Shown here: piece by piece, positions 34,717 through 44,300 of the stretch
Numbering within the stretch: the stretch's first letter is position 1
How the letters are laid out: the number at the start of each line of letters is the position of its first letter
NCBI RefSeq assembly: GCF_029889745.1
Contig: NZ_CP123639.1
Location: 658,501-722,500 of the forward strand
Reading direction: 5' to 3'
DNA: 64,000 bases
Source: Ligilactobacillus faecis
GTDB taxonomy: Bacteria; Bacillota; Bacilli; Lactobacillales; Lactobacillaceae
The notes under the pieces: model-generated
Seen by the model: only the letters and a program-made list of their open reading frames with translations
What the model was told of the DNA's origin: nothing
The model's database searches: none
Position numbers and translations under genes: made by a program

Positions 34717-34932
34717 TCAACGCTTCCCTTGGGCTAGGTCTAATAACAATCGGATCGCTTCTTCGTAGCTACAAGACCTTTCTTTCATCACTGTTTGGAC
34801 CAACTCTTCGGTTGAAGTTTTAGCTGAGATCGTCATAAAATGCCCGACTATATCAAGATGTGACTGCAGTTGAGTAGTAAAGCTACACAACTTCGAGAAA
34901 ATATAGTTTATCCTTTCTTGATTGTACTGCAA
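34717..34932 (-). CDS. hypothetical small protein
   Basis: A frame of about 71 codons; the product is helical, with YEEAIRLLLDLAQGKR at the C-terminus. I do not recognise a family. The nominal TTG start at 34932 has no good ribosome-binding site. An AGAAAGGA site lies inside the frame, so the real protein may be shorter and start at a rare codon or the TTG about 40 nt further in. It ends next to a terminator, which supports a real transcript. Confidence 0.4.
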   Translation of the reverse strand: MQYNQERINYIFSKLCSFTTQLQSHLDIVGHFMTISAKTSTEELVQTVMKERSCSYEEAIRLLLDLAQGKR

Positions 34933-35573
34933 CTACTACCAACATCAGCCCTTGACCTTGATAGTTACTGCTCTATGCTTTTTGCACTGCACGTTTAAAA
35001 TATAACTAACGCACATCTTTTTCTCACCGTTAGTCATATTCGATGCTTTTGGTCATTGACCAACAAACTCCGCTTTTATAAGCGAACGTCCGTTCATTTA
35101 TTTTGATTACTTTTCCATTCTAGCGCGCTCATCCTAAAAAATAAAGCATTAATATTGTTCAATTTTTTTAAATATCTTAGTAAGTCGCATTACATCAAGC
35201 AAAAGCCTGTTAAAATTTTTTTGCGTAAGATATTTTATGCATCTTTTTATTGAAATATGCATAAAACCTTTAATAACAACCTTTACACCGAACATTTATC
35301 ACTTCAAAAAAATCCTTATAAATCATGTTTTCATGATTATTTTCAAAACTCTTTATACATTCTTTTGCAAATTATTATAAATACAATAAATAATAACTTA
35401 TCGTTTTAAAGTGGCTTATTTTTCGTTTTCAGCTACTTTTGGCAAATACCCTAGCCAAGATAGCTACTACTTTTTTACAAGCTAGGCTCGCAGATCACAG
35501 CGTTAAAATATCATTTTAATAACAAACACTAAGATTTACTACGTCCACAAACGTTCTTTATTTTAAAGCACTA
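34933..35573. other. AT-rich gene-free interval with three palindromes
   Basis: No gene was recognised in about 640 bp. Three inverted repeats stand out: TTGGTCA-T-TGACCAA (35049-35063), GAACG-TC-CGTTC (35084-35095), and TTTTATGCAT...ATGCATAAAA with a 14-bp spacer (35233-35266). The first two look like repressor operators, but no adjacent regulator gene exists here. Confidence 0.5.
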
Positions 35574-35607
35574 AAAAAGCAGAGCCCAAAGAGACTCTGC
35601 TTTTTAC
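35574..35607 (-). terminator. terminator after pflA
   Basis: AAAAGCAGAGTC and its complement form a strong stem with a short loop and T run, directly after the pflA stop on the minus strand. Confidence 0.88.
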
Positions 35608-35609
35608 AG

Positions 35610-36443
35610 CTATAGCTTTTGCTGTTTTGTATTTATTCCAGGGTGCCAAGTCAAATACCCTTGATAATCGGCTACATGAAGCAATTTTTCTGCATTTTCG
35701 ACTCGCTCGGCCGTCGGTGGTTCAACGCCTTCAAGCCGATATCTGATCCCCATCTCCTTGTACTTATGCACACCCATCGTGTGGTACGGCAAGACTTCGA
35801 CCTTTTCGACATTTTTTAAGGTCTTGATATACTCACCTAACTGCTGTAAATATTTATCATTATCAGTGAGCCCGGGGATCAAAACATGTCTGATCCAAAC
35901 TGGCTTGCCAAGCTCAGACAAATATTCACACAAGTCTAAAATATTTTCGTTTGGATAACCTGTCAGACGCTTATGCTCATCAGAATCGATATGCTTGATA
36001 TCAACAAGTAAGATATCAGTGACTTCAAGTAACTCGTTAAAAAGACTAAACCATGGTTCACGCCGGGTAAACGGTTGCCCACACGTATCTAAACAGGTGC
36101 TGATCCCCTGAGCTTTACACTTCTTAAAAAGTTCAAGCGCAAATTCAGGTTGTAACAAGATCTCTCCCCCAGAAAGAGTGATCCCACCATCTTCACCCCA
36201 AAAAGCCCGGTAAGGTAAAGCTTTTTCTAGTAGTTCATCTGAAGTCATCTTCAGCCCAACTCTTGTTTTCCAAGTATCTGGATTATGGCAAAACTTGCAT
36301 CGCATATTACATCCTTGCATGAAAGCCACAAATCGGATCCCTGGTCCATCAACTGCCCCAAAGGTTTCGAGTGAATGGACATACCCCACGACTTGGCCGT
36401 CTTTAGTTGGAACTGGAGCAAGATATGGATTATCAGCTTTCAT
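35610..36443 (-). CDS. pflA: pyruvate formate-lyase activating enzyme
   Basis: A 277-residue radical-SAM enzyme that installs the glycyl radical on PflB. The [4Fe-4S] motif GCNMRCKFCHNPDTW (CxxxCxxC) is near residues 40-55, followed by the GGE motif in ITLSGGEILLQPE and the C-terminal LPYHTMGVHKYKEMG typical of PflA. It lies 36 bp downstream of pflB on the same strand and is probably cotranscribed. Confidence 0.96.
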   Translation of the reverse strand: MKADNPYLAPVPTKDGQVVGYVHSLETFGAVDGPGIRFVAFMQGCNMRCKFCHNPDTWKTRVGLKMTSDELLEKALPYRAFWGEDGGITLSGGEILLQPEFALELFKKCKAQGISTCLDTCGQPFTRREPWFSLFNELLEVTDILLVDIKHIDSDEHKRLTGYPNENILDLCEYLSELGKPVWIRHVLIPGLTDNDKYLQQLGEYIKTLKNVEKVEVLPYHTMGVHKYKEMGIRYRLEGVEPPTAERVENAEKLLHVADYQGYLTWHPGINTKQQKL

Positions 36444-36479
36444 AATTGATCACGCCGCCTTTACTTTTATATCTTAGTC

Positions 36480-38741
36480 TTACATCGAAGTATGGAACGT
36501 TCTTGCGATAACGTCATCTTGTTGTTCTTTAGTCAAGTCAGCAAAGTAGACACAGTAGCCAGAAACACGAACTGTCAAAGTTGGATATTCTTCTGGATGT
36601 GCTTGTGCATCAATTAAAGTGTCGCGGTTAAAGACATTGACATTTAGATGATGCCCATCATTTTTCATGTAACCACTGATCATATTGACTAAAGTCTTTT
36701 CTTCAAGTTTTTCATCATGCCCTAACGTTGATGGTGTCACTGCAAATGTATTGGAGATCCCATCTGTTGCATAACGATATGGTAACTTAGCTACAGATAA
36801 CAGTGAAGCTAACGCCCCGTTCGTTTCAGCACCATAAGCTGGATTTGCACCTGGTGAGAATGGTTCACCGGCTTGACGTCCATTTGGTGTCGTACCTGTA
36901 TTTTTACCGTAAACAACATTTGAGGTGATCGTCAAAACAGATGTCGAAAGTTTAGCACCACGGTAGAGATGGTGTTTATTCATCTTAGTATAAAGTTGTT
37001 TTACTAACCAAGCTGCGATCTCATCGACACGATCATCATTATTTCCATAACGTGGGAAATCATTTTCAGTTTCAAAATCGACTGCGACTCCATTTTCATC
37101 ACGAATAACTTTAACTTTCCCGTATTTGATCGCCGAGATCGAATCAGCTGCGACTGCTAGACCTGAGATCCCCGTTGCAAAAGTCCGATCTAAACGAGTA
37201 TCTTTCAAAGCTAATTGAGCTGATTCATAGTAGTATTTGTCGTGCATGTAATGGATGACATTCAACGCATTGACATAAACATCTGCGACCCATTCGAGCA
37301 TATCATCAAATTTCTTCATAAATTCGTCATAATCGATATATTCTGATGTGATCGGTGCGTAGGCTGGCCCACATTGCATTTTTGTCAACTCATCGACTCC
37401 ACCGTTGATCGCATATAAAACGGTCTTCGCTAAGTTAGCGCGAGCCCCAAAGAACTGCACTCCATCAGCGATCGGTTGAGCAGACACACAGCAAGCGATC
37501 CCGTAATAGTCAGTCCCCCATGTTTCCATCATCAACTCATCATTTTCATATTGGATCGTTGAACTTTCGATCGAAACACTTGCAGCATAATTCTTGAACG
37601 GCTCTGGTAAGCGTTCTGACCATAACAACGTGATATTTGGTTCTGGTGCAGCGCCCATATTATGCAATGTGTGTAAGAAACGATAAGTCGTCTTAGTTAC
37701 ATGGTGACGTCCATCCATCCCCATACCAGCAATCGACAAGGTCGCCCAGATCGGATTACCTGAGAATAAAGAATTATATTCTGGTGTCCGAATAAAGGTC
37801 ACCATCCGCAATTTCATCGTAAATTGATCGATCAATTCTTGGGCTTCTTTTTCTGTCAAACGTCCTGAAGCTAGATCACGTTGGATATAAATATCGATGA
37901 ACGCATCGATCCGGCCGATCGACATCGCAGCCCCGTTTTGTTGTTTGATCGAAGCTAAGTATCCAAAATAGAGCCATTGGATCGCTTCTTTTGCATTCGT
38001 AGCTGGATATGAGATGTCATAACCGTAAGCAGCGGCCATCTTCTTCATATCTTGTAAAGCACGGATCTGATCAGAAACTTCTTCGCGTAGACGGATGACT
38101 TCATCTGTCATCTCACCATCGCCACAGTTTTTAAGATCTTCTTTTTTAGCTGCGATCAAACGGTCGATCCCATAAAGTGCGACCCGTGGAAAATCAGCGA
38201 TGATCCGTCCCCGTCCATAGGAATCAGGTAACCCAGTCACGATCTTGTTATGCCGTGCCCGTTTGATCTCATCATCATAAGCATCAAAAACGCCTTGGTT
38301 ATGTGTTTTATGCAGATCAGTGAAGATCCGTTCTGCTTCAGGGTCAAGTTCCATACCGTAAGCTGCTAAGGCAACTTTGGCCATCCGGATCCCACCATAA
38401 GGCATCAAAGCTTTTTTCATTGGCTTTTCAGTCTGAAGTCCAACGATCTTTTCGAGATCTTTATCTAAATATCCCGGTCCGTGTGACGTGATCGAAGAGA
38501 TAACTTTCGTATCTGCTTCTAACACCCCACCAGCTGCACGCTCTTTTAACTTGATGTCGATCAACTTGTCGTTTAACGTCTTAGTTGCTTCAGTTGCTTC
38601 TTCTAAGAATGACTGATCACCATCATATGGTGTAAAGTTGCGGTTGATAAAGTCACGTACATCGATCTCATCTTGCCAATCTCCGCCTTTAAAACCATTC
38701 CATGCAGTTGTGACTGTTTCTTTACTGTTGTCTTTGAGCAT
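36480..38741 (-). CDS. pflB: pyruvate formate-lyase (formate C-acetyltransferase)
   Basis: A 753-residue glycyl-radical enzyme that converts pyruvate and CoA to formate and acetyl-CoA under anaerobiosis. The active-site pair is Cys-Cys in [11 protein letters not shown], and the radical Gly is in RVSGYCVYF close to the C-terminus. The ATG at 38741 follows GGGAGG at 7-8 nt; a start 21 nt further upstream was rejected. A perfect cre site lies about 80 bp upstream, so carbon catabolite control is expected. Confidence 0.97.
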   Translation of the reverse strand: MLKDNSKETVTTAWNGFKGGDWQDEIDVRDFINRNFTPYDGDQSFLEEATEATKTLNDKLIDIKLKERAAGGVLEADTKVISSITSHGPGYLDKDLEKIVGLQTEKPMKKALMPYGGIRMAKVALAAYGMELDPEAERIFTDLHKTHNQGVFDAYDDEIKRARHNKIVTGLPDSYGRGRIIADFPRVALYGIDRLIAAKKEDLKNCGDGEMTDEVIRLREEVSDQIRALQDMKKMAAAYGYDISYPATNAKEAIQWLYFGYLASIKQQNGAAMSIGRIDAFIDIYIQRDLASGRLTEKEAQELIDQFTMKLRMVTFIRTPEYNSLFSGNPIWATLSIAGMGMDGRHHVTKTTYRFLHTLHNMGAAPEPNITLLWSERLPEPFKNYAASVSIESSTIQYENDELMMETWGTDYYGIACCVSAQPIADGVQFFGARANLAKTVLYAINGGVDELTKMQCGPAYAPITSEYIDYDEFMKKFDDMLEWVADVYVNALNVIHYMHDKYYYESAQLALKDTRLDRTFATGISGLAVAADSISAIKYGKVKVIRDENGVAVDFETENDFPRYGNNDDRVDEIAAWLVKQLYTKMNKHHLYRGAKLSTSVLTITSNVVYGKNTGTTPNGRQAGEPFSPGANPAYGAETNGALASLLSVAKLPYRYATDGISNTFAVTPSTLGHDEKLEEKTLVNMISGYMKNDGHHLNVNVFNRDTLIDAQAHPEEYPTLTVRVSGYCVYFADLTKEQQDDVIARTFHTSM

Positions 38742-38816
38742 CGGTATTCCTCCCTGTATCAAAACTTACTTTTTTGATCTAAAATCAACTTGTAGTACGC
38801 ACTAAAAAACGTTTTT

Positions 38817-38830
38817 TGTCAACGCTTTCA
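38817..38830 (-). promoter_or_regulatory. cre (CcpA) site upstream of pflB
   Basis: Minus-strand TGAAAGCGTTGACA matches the cre consensus at all defined positions and is the same 14-mer as at 29243-29256. Confidence 0.8.
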
Positions 38831-39023
38831 TCATAATATTATCTGAAATTATTGCTAAATACAAGTGCTAGTCGCCCTTTTTTAGAATTTTTATCAAAAT
38901 ATTGAAAAGTTTAGAAAAGTTTGAAGGTTTCATGCTATGATTATTTCAAATAATCTGCTTCATATCACCTAAAATCAAAGAAAGGAAGCTCCAGCTACTT
39001 TTGACAGCGCTGAGCATCGTTAG

Positions 39024-39371
39024 TTGACTGATATGTTATCATTTTTCTTACTTTTCAAACGGATCAAAACGATCTTGCACCTTATTTTTAAGCAAGAAGA
39101 TCAAAAAGCCCTCTTACTCAGTACCTTTTTTATCTTAATGATCGGGACCTTATTTTATCATACTATCGAAAAACTTGACTACTTAGATGCGTTATATCTC
39201 GCAGTGATGACACTGACCACTGTCGGCTACGGTGATCTAGCTCCGCAAACCACTTTAGGTAAACTGTTTACGATCGGCTACGTTTTTGTCGGGATCGGTC
39301 TTATTTCAGCTTCGATCGCAACATTTTCTTCAACCATCGATAAACTAAAACATAATGATCAAAGGAAGTGA
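39024..39371 (+). CDS. two-helix potassium channel
   Basis: A 115-residue membrane protein with two transmembrane helices around a pore loop containing the selectivity filter TTVGYGDL (residues 67-74), as in KcsA-like or MthK-pore channels, and no regulatory RCK domain. The start is TTG 39024 or ATG 39033; neither has a close ribosome-binding site. An AAAGGAAG upstream could serve an 8-codon frame (39001-39027) whose stop overlaps this start, suggesting translational coupling. It is followed 6 bp later by a ClC gene. Confidence 0.85.
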   Translation: MTDMLSFFLLFKRIKTILHLIFKQEDQKALLLSTFFILMIGTLFYHTIEKLDYLDALYLAVMTLTTVGYGDLAPQTTLGKLFTIGYVFVGIGLISASIATFSSTIDKLKHNDQRK

Positions 39372-39377
39372 TTAGCT

Positions 39378-40604
39378 TTGCATTTCAAAGGAATTTTTAT
39401 TTTATATTGTTGTCTTCTAGGCTTTTTCGTAGGTTCTTTTTCAGCCTTATTTTTAGCTCTAGTCGAGTTTATGCTCCACTTTATTTGGGAAACTATCCCC
39501 AATACATTTGATCCCCCGCTATTTTATCCGCTTTTGATCGGGATCTACGGTGGGGTTTTAGTTGGTCTGACACAAAAATATTGGGGACCTTACCCTAAAA
39601 CAATGCACGAAACACTCCATGAATTTCAACAAACAAAACGAGTTGCGTATACTAAAGTACTAGCAAAAAACTTTATCAGTGCCATTATCGTCTTAGGATT
39701 TGGCGCAAGTTTAGGTCCAGAAGCAGCCCTAGCGAGTATTCTTGGTGGACTGATCACCTGGGCAGGTGATCACATGAAACTCACTTTTTCGCGTAAAGAG
39801 GAGTTAACTGAACTAGGTTTCAAAGCTGTCTTCGCGGCCGTCTTTTCAGCGCCACTTGTAGGTTTATCAGATGCATTTGAAGATGAAAAGGGCCAAAAGC
39901 TCTCTAAAAGTCGCTCAAAAACGCTACTCTACACTTTGAGCACTGTGGCTGGTTTTTTAGGCTTTTCTTTTATCAATAGTTTTCTCCCTAAAGAAAACAT
40001 ATTCTTTATTCGGATCCCGACCGTTACTTGGGACTATCGCCTCATATTCAGCGCTCTGCCTGCAATATTACTTGGGATCAGTTTTGGCTATCTCTTTTTA
40101 GCGTTAGAAAAATTTAGCGATAATTTAGTCAAAGGTCACACGCGCCCTATCTTCTTTGCCCTTTGTGGTGGTCTTTTGCTGGGAGGCTTAGGCATGTGCT
40201 CACATTATTTCCTATATTCAGGTGAACATGCTGTCTTTCCGCTCTCAAGACACTACACTGAATACAGCATACTTTTTCTAGTTTTCCTAGCTTTAGGTAA
40301 AGCTTGCTTGACTCATCTTAGTTTCGCCTTTGGTTGGCGAGGAGGAAAGATTTTTCCTGCTATCTTCGCAAGTACTGCTCTTGCCTGTGCCTTCGCCAAA
40401 ATTTTTCCGTACACTCCAGGAGCAACCGTTGCCCTCATCGTCGCTGCCAGCATCACGATCATTTTAAAACGTCCACTCTTTACAGCTCTGCTTCTCTTAC
40501 TGCTCTTTCCACTCCAGTATTTTCCTTTGCTGTTATTGGCTTGCTTTTTAGCTAAACAAAGCGATACTTGGCGCAAAAACTACTTCAAAAAAATCTCGAA
40601 ATAA
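39378..40604 (+). CDS. ClC-family chloride channel or H+/Cl- antiporter
   Basis: A 408-residue membrane protein with about ten helices. Divergent ClC signatures are visible: GASLGPEAAL near residue 110, in which the Glu aligns with the gating Glu of GREGP, and WRGGKIFPAIF near 320 for GxFxP. The first GSGIP motif is not recognisable, as in the lactic acid bacterial branch. The start is TTG 39378 after AAGGAAG. It is coupled to the K+ channel gene, so the pair may balance K+ and Cl- flow. Its terminator was split by an IS3 element. Confidence 0.82.
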   Translation: MHFKGIFILYCCLLGFFVGSFSALFLALVEFMLHFIWETIPNTFDPPLFYPLLIGIYGGVLVGLTQKYWGPYPKTMHETLHEFQQTKRVAYTKVLAKNFISAIIVLGFGASLGPEAALASILGGLITWAGDHMKLTFSRKEELTELGFKAVFAAVFSAPLVGLSDAFEDEKGQKLSKSRSKTLLYTLSTVAGFLGFSFINSFLPKENIFFIRIPTVTWDYRLIFSALPAILLGISFGYLFLALEKFSDNLVKGHTRPIFFALCGGLLLGGLGMCSHYFLYSGEHAVFPLSRHYTEYSILFLVFLALGKACLTHLSFAFGWRGGKIFPAIFASTALACAFAKIFPYTPGATVALIVAASITIILKRPLFTALLLLLLFPLQYFPLLLLACFLAKQSDTWRKNYFKKISK

Positions 40605-40615
40605 AAAAGCTAGCG
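40604..40615 (+). terminator. left arm of the ClC terminator split by the IS3 element
   Basis: AAAAAGCTAGCG (40604-40615) pairs with CGCTAGCTTTTT (42315-42326). Removing the IS and one TCAT duplication restores a 12-bp stem with a loop of about 15 nt directly after the ClC stop codon. Confidence 0.75.
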
Positions 40616-40667
40616 AGCTTCATTATGATCTGAGACCCGTCAAGTGAACAACTAAATAATTAAAATT

Positions 40668-41552
40668 CTAGGCAGCCTGATTCCGGTATTCTTCTGGAGT
40701 CAGGCTGTTTAGTTTTATTTGGTAACGTTGGGTATTGTAGAACTTGATATAGTTTTCGATCATTTCTACAAGTTCTCCATATGTTTCACATTTTAGCCAA
40801 TAATAACATTCTGTCTTGAAATGACTCCAAAAACTTTCCATTGGTGCATTATCGATACATTTTCCCACTCGAGACATACTTCTTGTAACACCATGCCTTG
40901 AGGTCAACCGGAGATATTCTCTTGAAGTATATTGAAATCCACGGTCACTGTGAAGAAGTAGATCAGCTCCATTTAAATGCGTGAATGCTTTTTCCAAAGT
41001 CTTCATGACAAGCCGATTATCATTTCTTTTACTAATTTCAAAACTTATGATGGATCCATCGTATAGATCCTTGATCGCACTTAAATAAGCTTTTTGTCCT
41101 AAGCCATACTCTAAATAAGTGACATCAGTCACCCACTTTTGATTAGGTTCAGTAGCGGAAAAATCACGACCTAAAGTATTTTCTTCGTAGTTTAAATGTT
41201 CTGAATGAGTACAACCTCGGCGTTTGCGTCGGATCACTGAATATAAACCAAGGACTCTCATTAGGCGACGAATACGTTTGAAGTTATATTGTTTTTGATA
41301 CTTTCGATTGATAAGAAGAGTCATTCTTCTAGAACCGTAAATTCCATTTAAAGCATGAAATTCTTTTTTTATGATCTCACTTAACCATTCATTTTCCAAA
41401 GTACATTGTGATTTTGGAGCAGTTAAATAACGATAATACCCTGAGCGCGATACATTTAAGATCGCACAAAGGATCCAGAGTTCAATTTGTGGAAACTCTT
41501 TAAGAACTTCCTGAATAGCTTTAAAACGCAGATTTTTAGGTATAAAGCTTAT
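40668..41552 (-). CDS. IS3-family transposase OrfB (frameshifted catalytic part)
   Basis: The catalytic DDE domain of an IS150-like transposase. An HTH_21-like YGSRRMTLLINRKY region is followed by the core with Asp in KWVTDVTYLEY, Asp in LLHSDRGFQYTS and Glu in NAPMESFWSHFKTE. The frame is open from well inside orfA without a good start codon. A run of seven A at 41576-41582 in orfA is the likely -1 slip site, so the active product is an OrfAB fusion. It ends at 40668 with LTPEEYRNQAA, typical of the family. Confidence 0.88.
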   Translation of the reverse strand: MSFIPKNLRFKAIQEVLKEFPQIELWILCAILNVSRSGYYRYLTAPKSQCTLENEWLSEIIKKEFHALNGIYGSRRMTLLINRKYQKQYNFKRIRRLMRVLGLYSVIRRKRRGCTHSEHLNYEENTLGRDFSATEPNQKWVTDVTYLEYGLGQKAYLSAIKDLYDGSIISFEISKRNDNRLVMKTLEKAFTHLNGADLLLHSDRGFQYTSREYLRLTSRHGVTRSMSRVGKCIDNAPMESFWSHFKTECYYWLKCETYGELVEMIENYIKFYNTQRYQIKLNSLTPEEYRNQAA

Positions 41553-42238
41553 CTCCTCCTTTCGAGTTCGTCCAATTTTTTTAAAACGATATTTTCTGCT
41601 TCTAGATATTTATTACGTTCTTTCAAACGTAGGATCTCAAGCTTGAGACGCTCAGTTTCAGAAAGAGTCTTATAATCACGATCTTTAACTGTTTTACCAC
41701 GATTATCGTATAATGCCTTTTCGCCATCTACTTCAAACTTTTTGACCCAATTATAGACTTGGGAATAAGAAACATTATATTTATCGATCGCTTTGTGATA
41801 ATTCTTATTATTAGCAAGTGTATACTGAACTATTTCGAGCCGTTCCTTAAAAGTAGTTTTACGTCCATGTTTCATTCTATTACGACCTCCAATGGTAGCT
41901 TTAAAGCCTTTTCCATTAGTATACAAGTTGATCCATTTACGTAAAACCGAAACACTCGAAATATTGTATTTATCACAAATTTTCTTTGGTGAACGTCCAT
42001 TTTCTAAATATTCTAGAACCGCAGTTGTTTTTAATTCAACTGAATATTCTTTCCAGGTTCTAGACTCTTTTAAGCCATCTAAACCGCCAGCTTTGTATTT
42101 TCTGATCCAATTATCAAATGTATTTTTAGAAATGGTATATTTCCGGCAGATAAAGTACTTACTATATTGTCCACTAAGATACTCGGAGACTGCCTGGTAT
42201 CTTTCTTCAAGTGTATGTTTAGTAGTTCTTCTAGACAT
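41549..42238 (-). CDS. IS3-family OrfA DNA-binding protein
   Basis: A 229-residue protein with two or three helix-turn-helix units (LEERYQAVSEYLSG, ELKTTAVLEYLENG, FKERLEIVQYTLANN) and a C-terminal coiled-coil ending KKLDELERRR. It binds the IS ends and is fused to OrfB by a -1 frameshift at A7. The ATG at 42238 is preceded by GGGGG. Confidence 0.87.
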   Translation of the reverse strand: MSRRTTKHTLEERYQAVSEYLSGQYSKYFICRKYTISKNTFDNWIRKYKAGGLDGLKESRTWKEYSVELKTTAVLEYLENGRSPKKICDKYNISSVSVLRKWINLYTNGKGFKATIGGRNRMKHGRKTTFKERLEIVQYTLANNKNYHKAIDKYNVSYSQVYNWVKKFEVDGEKALYDNRGKTVKDRDYKTLSETERLKLEILRLKERNKYLEAENIVLKKLDELERRR

Positions 42239-42408
42239 AAAAAATCCCCCTAGAGTGATCACAGAATCTTTATTATTTCCGTGTCCACTCTAGGGGAATC
42301 ATATCATTATTGCCCGCTAGCTTTTTATATTTGACTTAGCAACTGGATCTTTCCCAGCCACTTATAACAACAGTTATACTCGTTGACAGATGCCTAGAAG
42401 TGGCTCTT

Positions 42409-43707
42409 TTAGGCTTCTTGCCAAATATTTTTTAAGACATTCGTTTGATCACGATCTGGACCAACTGAGAAAGTCGAAACTTCAACACCAACGAGTTCTT
42501 CGATCCGTTTGATGTAGTTACGTGCATTTTCAGGTAATTCCTCTAATGTCTTACAATTTGTGATATCTTCTTTCCAACCTGGTAGTGTCTCATAGACAGG
42601 CTTACATGCTGCCAATTCTTTCAAACTAGCTGGATAGCGATCGATAAGGTCACCGTTCAATTCATAAGCGGTACAGATCTTTAATTCATCTAAACCAGTC
42701 AAAACATCAACACAGTTCAAGCAGAGGTTCGTGATCCCAGAAACCCGTTTAGAATGGCGCATTACGACACTATCGAACCATCCGATCCGCCGTGGACGTT
42801 TTGTGACCGTGCCATATTCATGTCCTGCTTCACGGATGTAATCACCGATCTCATCATGTAATTCAGTTGGGAACGGACCATCACCAACACGCGAAGTATA
42901 GGCTTTGCAAGCCCCTACGACTTTTGTGACTTTAGCTGGACCGACACCAGAACCAGTCGTCACGCCCCCAGCGATCGGATTGGATGATGTGACAAACGGA
43001 TATGTCCCGTGATCAACATCTAACATGACACCTTGCGCACCTTCAAAGAGGACATGCCCCCCTTGGTCAAACGTGTCATTTAAGATGACTGAAGTATCAG
43101 CCACATATTTTTTGATCTGTTGTCCATAAGCATAGTATTCTTCGTAGATCTTTTCAAAATCAAGTGGTTCGCCAGTATAATCGTACATTTTTTCAAATAA
43201 ACGATTTTTATCGGCGATATTCTTTTTGAGTTTTTCAGCAAAAGTATCGGCTTCTAATAAATCAGCGATCCGGATCCCGACCCGGGCTGCCTTGTCCATG
43301 TAGCATGGACCGATACCTTTATTTGTCGTACCGATCTTGTTGTCTTTTTTAGCACTTTCTTGTAGACCATCTAAAATAATGTGGTACGGCAAAATAACAT
43401 GGGCCCGATTAGAAACGCGAAGATTATCAGTCGGAATGTTATTTTCGTGTAAATATTCTAATTCTGCAACTAATGATTTCGGGTTCACGACAACACCGTT
43501 ACCGATCACGCTGATCTTATCGGAATAAAAAATACCCGATGGGATCAAACGAAGCTTATAGGTGTTTCCCCCAAAAGCGATCGTATGTCCAGCATTGTCT
43601 CCTCCTTGATAACGTGCGATAACATCGGCATTTTTACTCAAGAAATCTGTGATCTTGCCTTTACCTTCATCGCCCCATTGACTACCAACAACTACTACTG
43701 ATGACAT
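42409..43707 (-). CDS. purA: adenylosuccinate synthase
   Basis: This 432-residue GTP-dependent enzyme joins IMP and aspartate on the way to AMP. The N-terminal [12 protein letters not shown]-loop with catalytic Asp, GHTIAFGG, the RARV-like segment and TTGSGVGP, and C-terminal [10 protein letters not shown] all fit, with normal length. The ATG follows GAGGTGG. Possible PurR boxes occur 110-160 bp upstream. In lactobacilli purA is usually close to the wal cluster and oriC. Confidence 0.97.
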   Translation of the reverse strand: MSSVVVVGSQWGDEGKGKITDFLSKNADVIARYQGGDNAGHTIAFGGNTYKLRLIPSGIFYSDKISVIGNGVVVNPKSLVAELEYLHENNIPTDNLRVSNRAHVILPYHIILDGLQESAKKDNKIGTTNKGIGPCYMDKAARVGIRIADLLEADTFAEKLKKNIADKNRLFEKMYDYTGEPLDFEKIYEEYYAYGQQIKKYVADTSVILNDTFDQGGHVLFEGAQGVMLDVDHGTYPFVTSSNPIAGGVTTGSGVGPAKVTKVVGACKAYTSRVGDGPFPTELHDEIGDYIREAGHEYGTVTKRPRRIGWFDSVVMRHSKRVSGITNLCLNCVDVLTGLDELKICTAYELNGDLIDRYPASLKELAACKPVYETLPGWKEDITNCKTLEELPENARNYIKRIEELVGVEVSTFSVGPDRDQTNVLKNIWQEA

Positions 43708-43813
43708 AAACAGTCCACCTCATAATATTTCTAAGCTAACTTAGTGCTAGCCTGCAAGTCTTCAAATTAACGACCTTGATAATTGTAACAACCGGACCTC
43801 ACTTTTTCAAGTA

Positions 43814-43870
43814 ATTACGAATATTAATACTATAAAAAATGTTTTACACAAATAATTGCGAACTTTAATC
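43814..43870 (-). promoter_or_regulatory. possible PurR boxes upstream of purA
   Basis: Two similar 15-mers, AATTACGAATATTAA (43813-43827) and AATTGCGAACTTTAA (43854-43868), share the CGAA core of the Gram-positive PurBox. They are direct repeats about 41 bp apart rather than the usual inverted pair, so the call is weak. Confidence 0.3.
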
Positions 43871-43901
43871 TGGATTTTATGCTTCTTTTACGCAAAAATC
43901 G

Positions 43902-44207
43902 CTATTCATCCCAAGGGTCATAGCGACGAAAGGGTAAAATACTACGCTCGCGCGCAAGTTTTTCCATCTCTTTGACAAGCGCTAATGTCGTAGCATCCAT
44001 CTTGATCTTTCCTTTGCCCCGTAAAACAGCTTCATATGCTGCTCTTGACATTTTTTCCATAATATTTTGCGGGGCGATCTGACGCGCTGCTAGTTCCTTT
44101 TTGCCATAACGTGCGATCTTTTGGAAAACTTTATCATCTGCTGTTTGTTGTTCAAACGCTACTGTCAGCTCAAGCGCCCTTTGTGCGATCTCTTTACGCG
44201 CTTTCAT
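43902..44207 (-). CDS. hypothetical protein, 101 aa
   Basis: A charged, mainly helical cytosolic protein with Lys/Arg-rich repeats (ARKEIAQRALEL, GKKELAARQIAPQN) and an acidic RRYDPWDE end. I do not recognise a family. The ATG at 44207 has AAAGGA 8 nt upstream, and the frame is flanked by the purA promoter region and the azgA terminator, which supports a real, monocistronic gene. Confidence 0.6.
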   Translation of the reverse strand: MKARKEIAQRALELTVAFEQQTADDKVFQKIARYGKKELAARQIAPQNIMEKMSRAAYEAVLRGKGKIKMDATTLALVKEMEKLARERSILPFRRYDPWDE

Positions 44208-44259
44208 CTCTTCGATCCTTTCCTAGGCTAAACTGCCAAATACCGTCTTTATTATAACA

Positions 44260-44292
44260 AAAAAAGCTAGCCTTGACTTAGACTAGCTTTGC
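44260..44292 (-). terminator. terminator after the purine permease
   Basis: Minus-strand AAAGCTAG and CTAGCTTT with a 12-nt loop, ending in T7. Confidence 0.8.
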
Positions 44293-44300
44293 TCTCCCGA

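Larger units (their letters stand above)
40624..42303 (-). mobile_element. IS3-family (IS150-like) insertion sequence, 1680 bp
   Basis: Imperfect inverted repeats start TATGATCTGAGACCCGTCAA at 40624 and TATGATTCCCCTAGAGTGGA (minus strand) at 42303. A 4-bp duplication TCAT lies at 40620-40623 and 42304-42307. orfA and orfB overlap in the usual IS3 fashion. Confidence 0.88.

Noticed and set aside
39378-40604. ClC protein lacking the gating glutamate
   Set aside because: On alignment the LGPEAA segment keeps a Glu at the position of the Glu in GREGP, so the residue is not missing.
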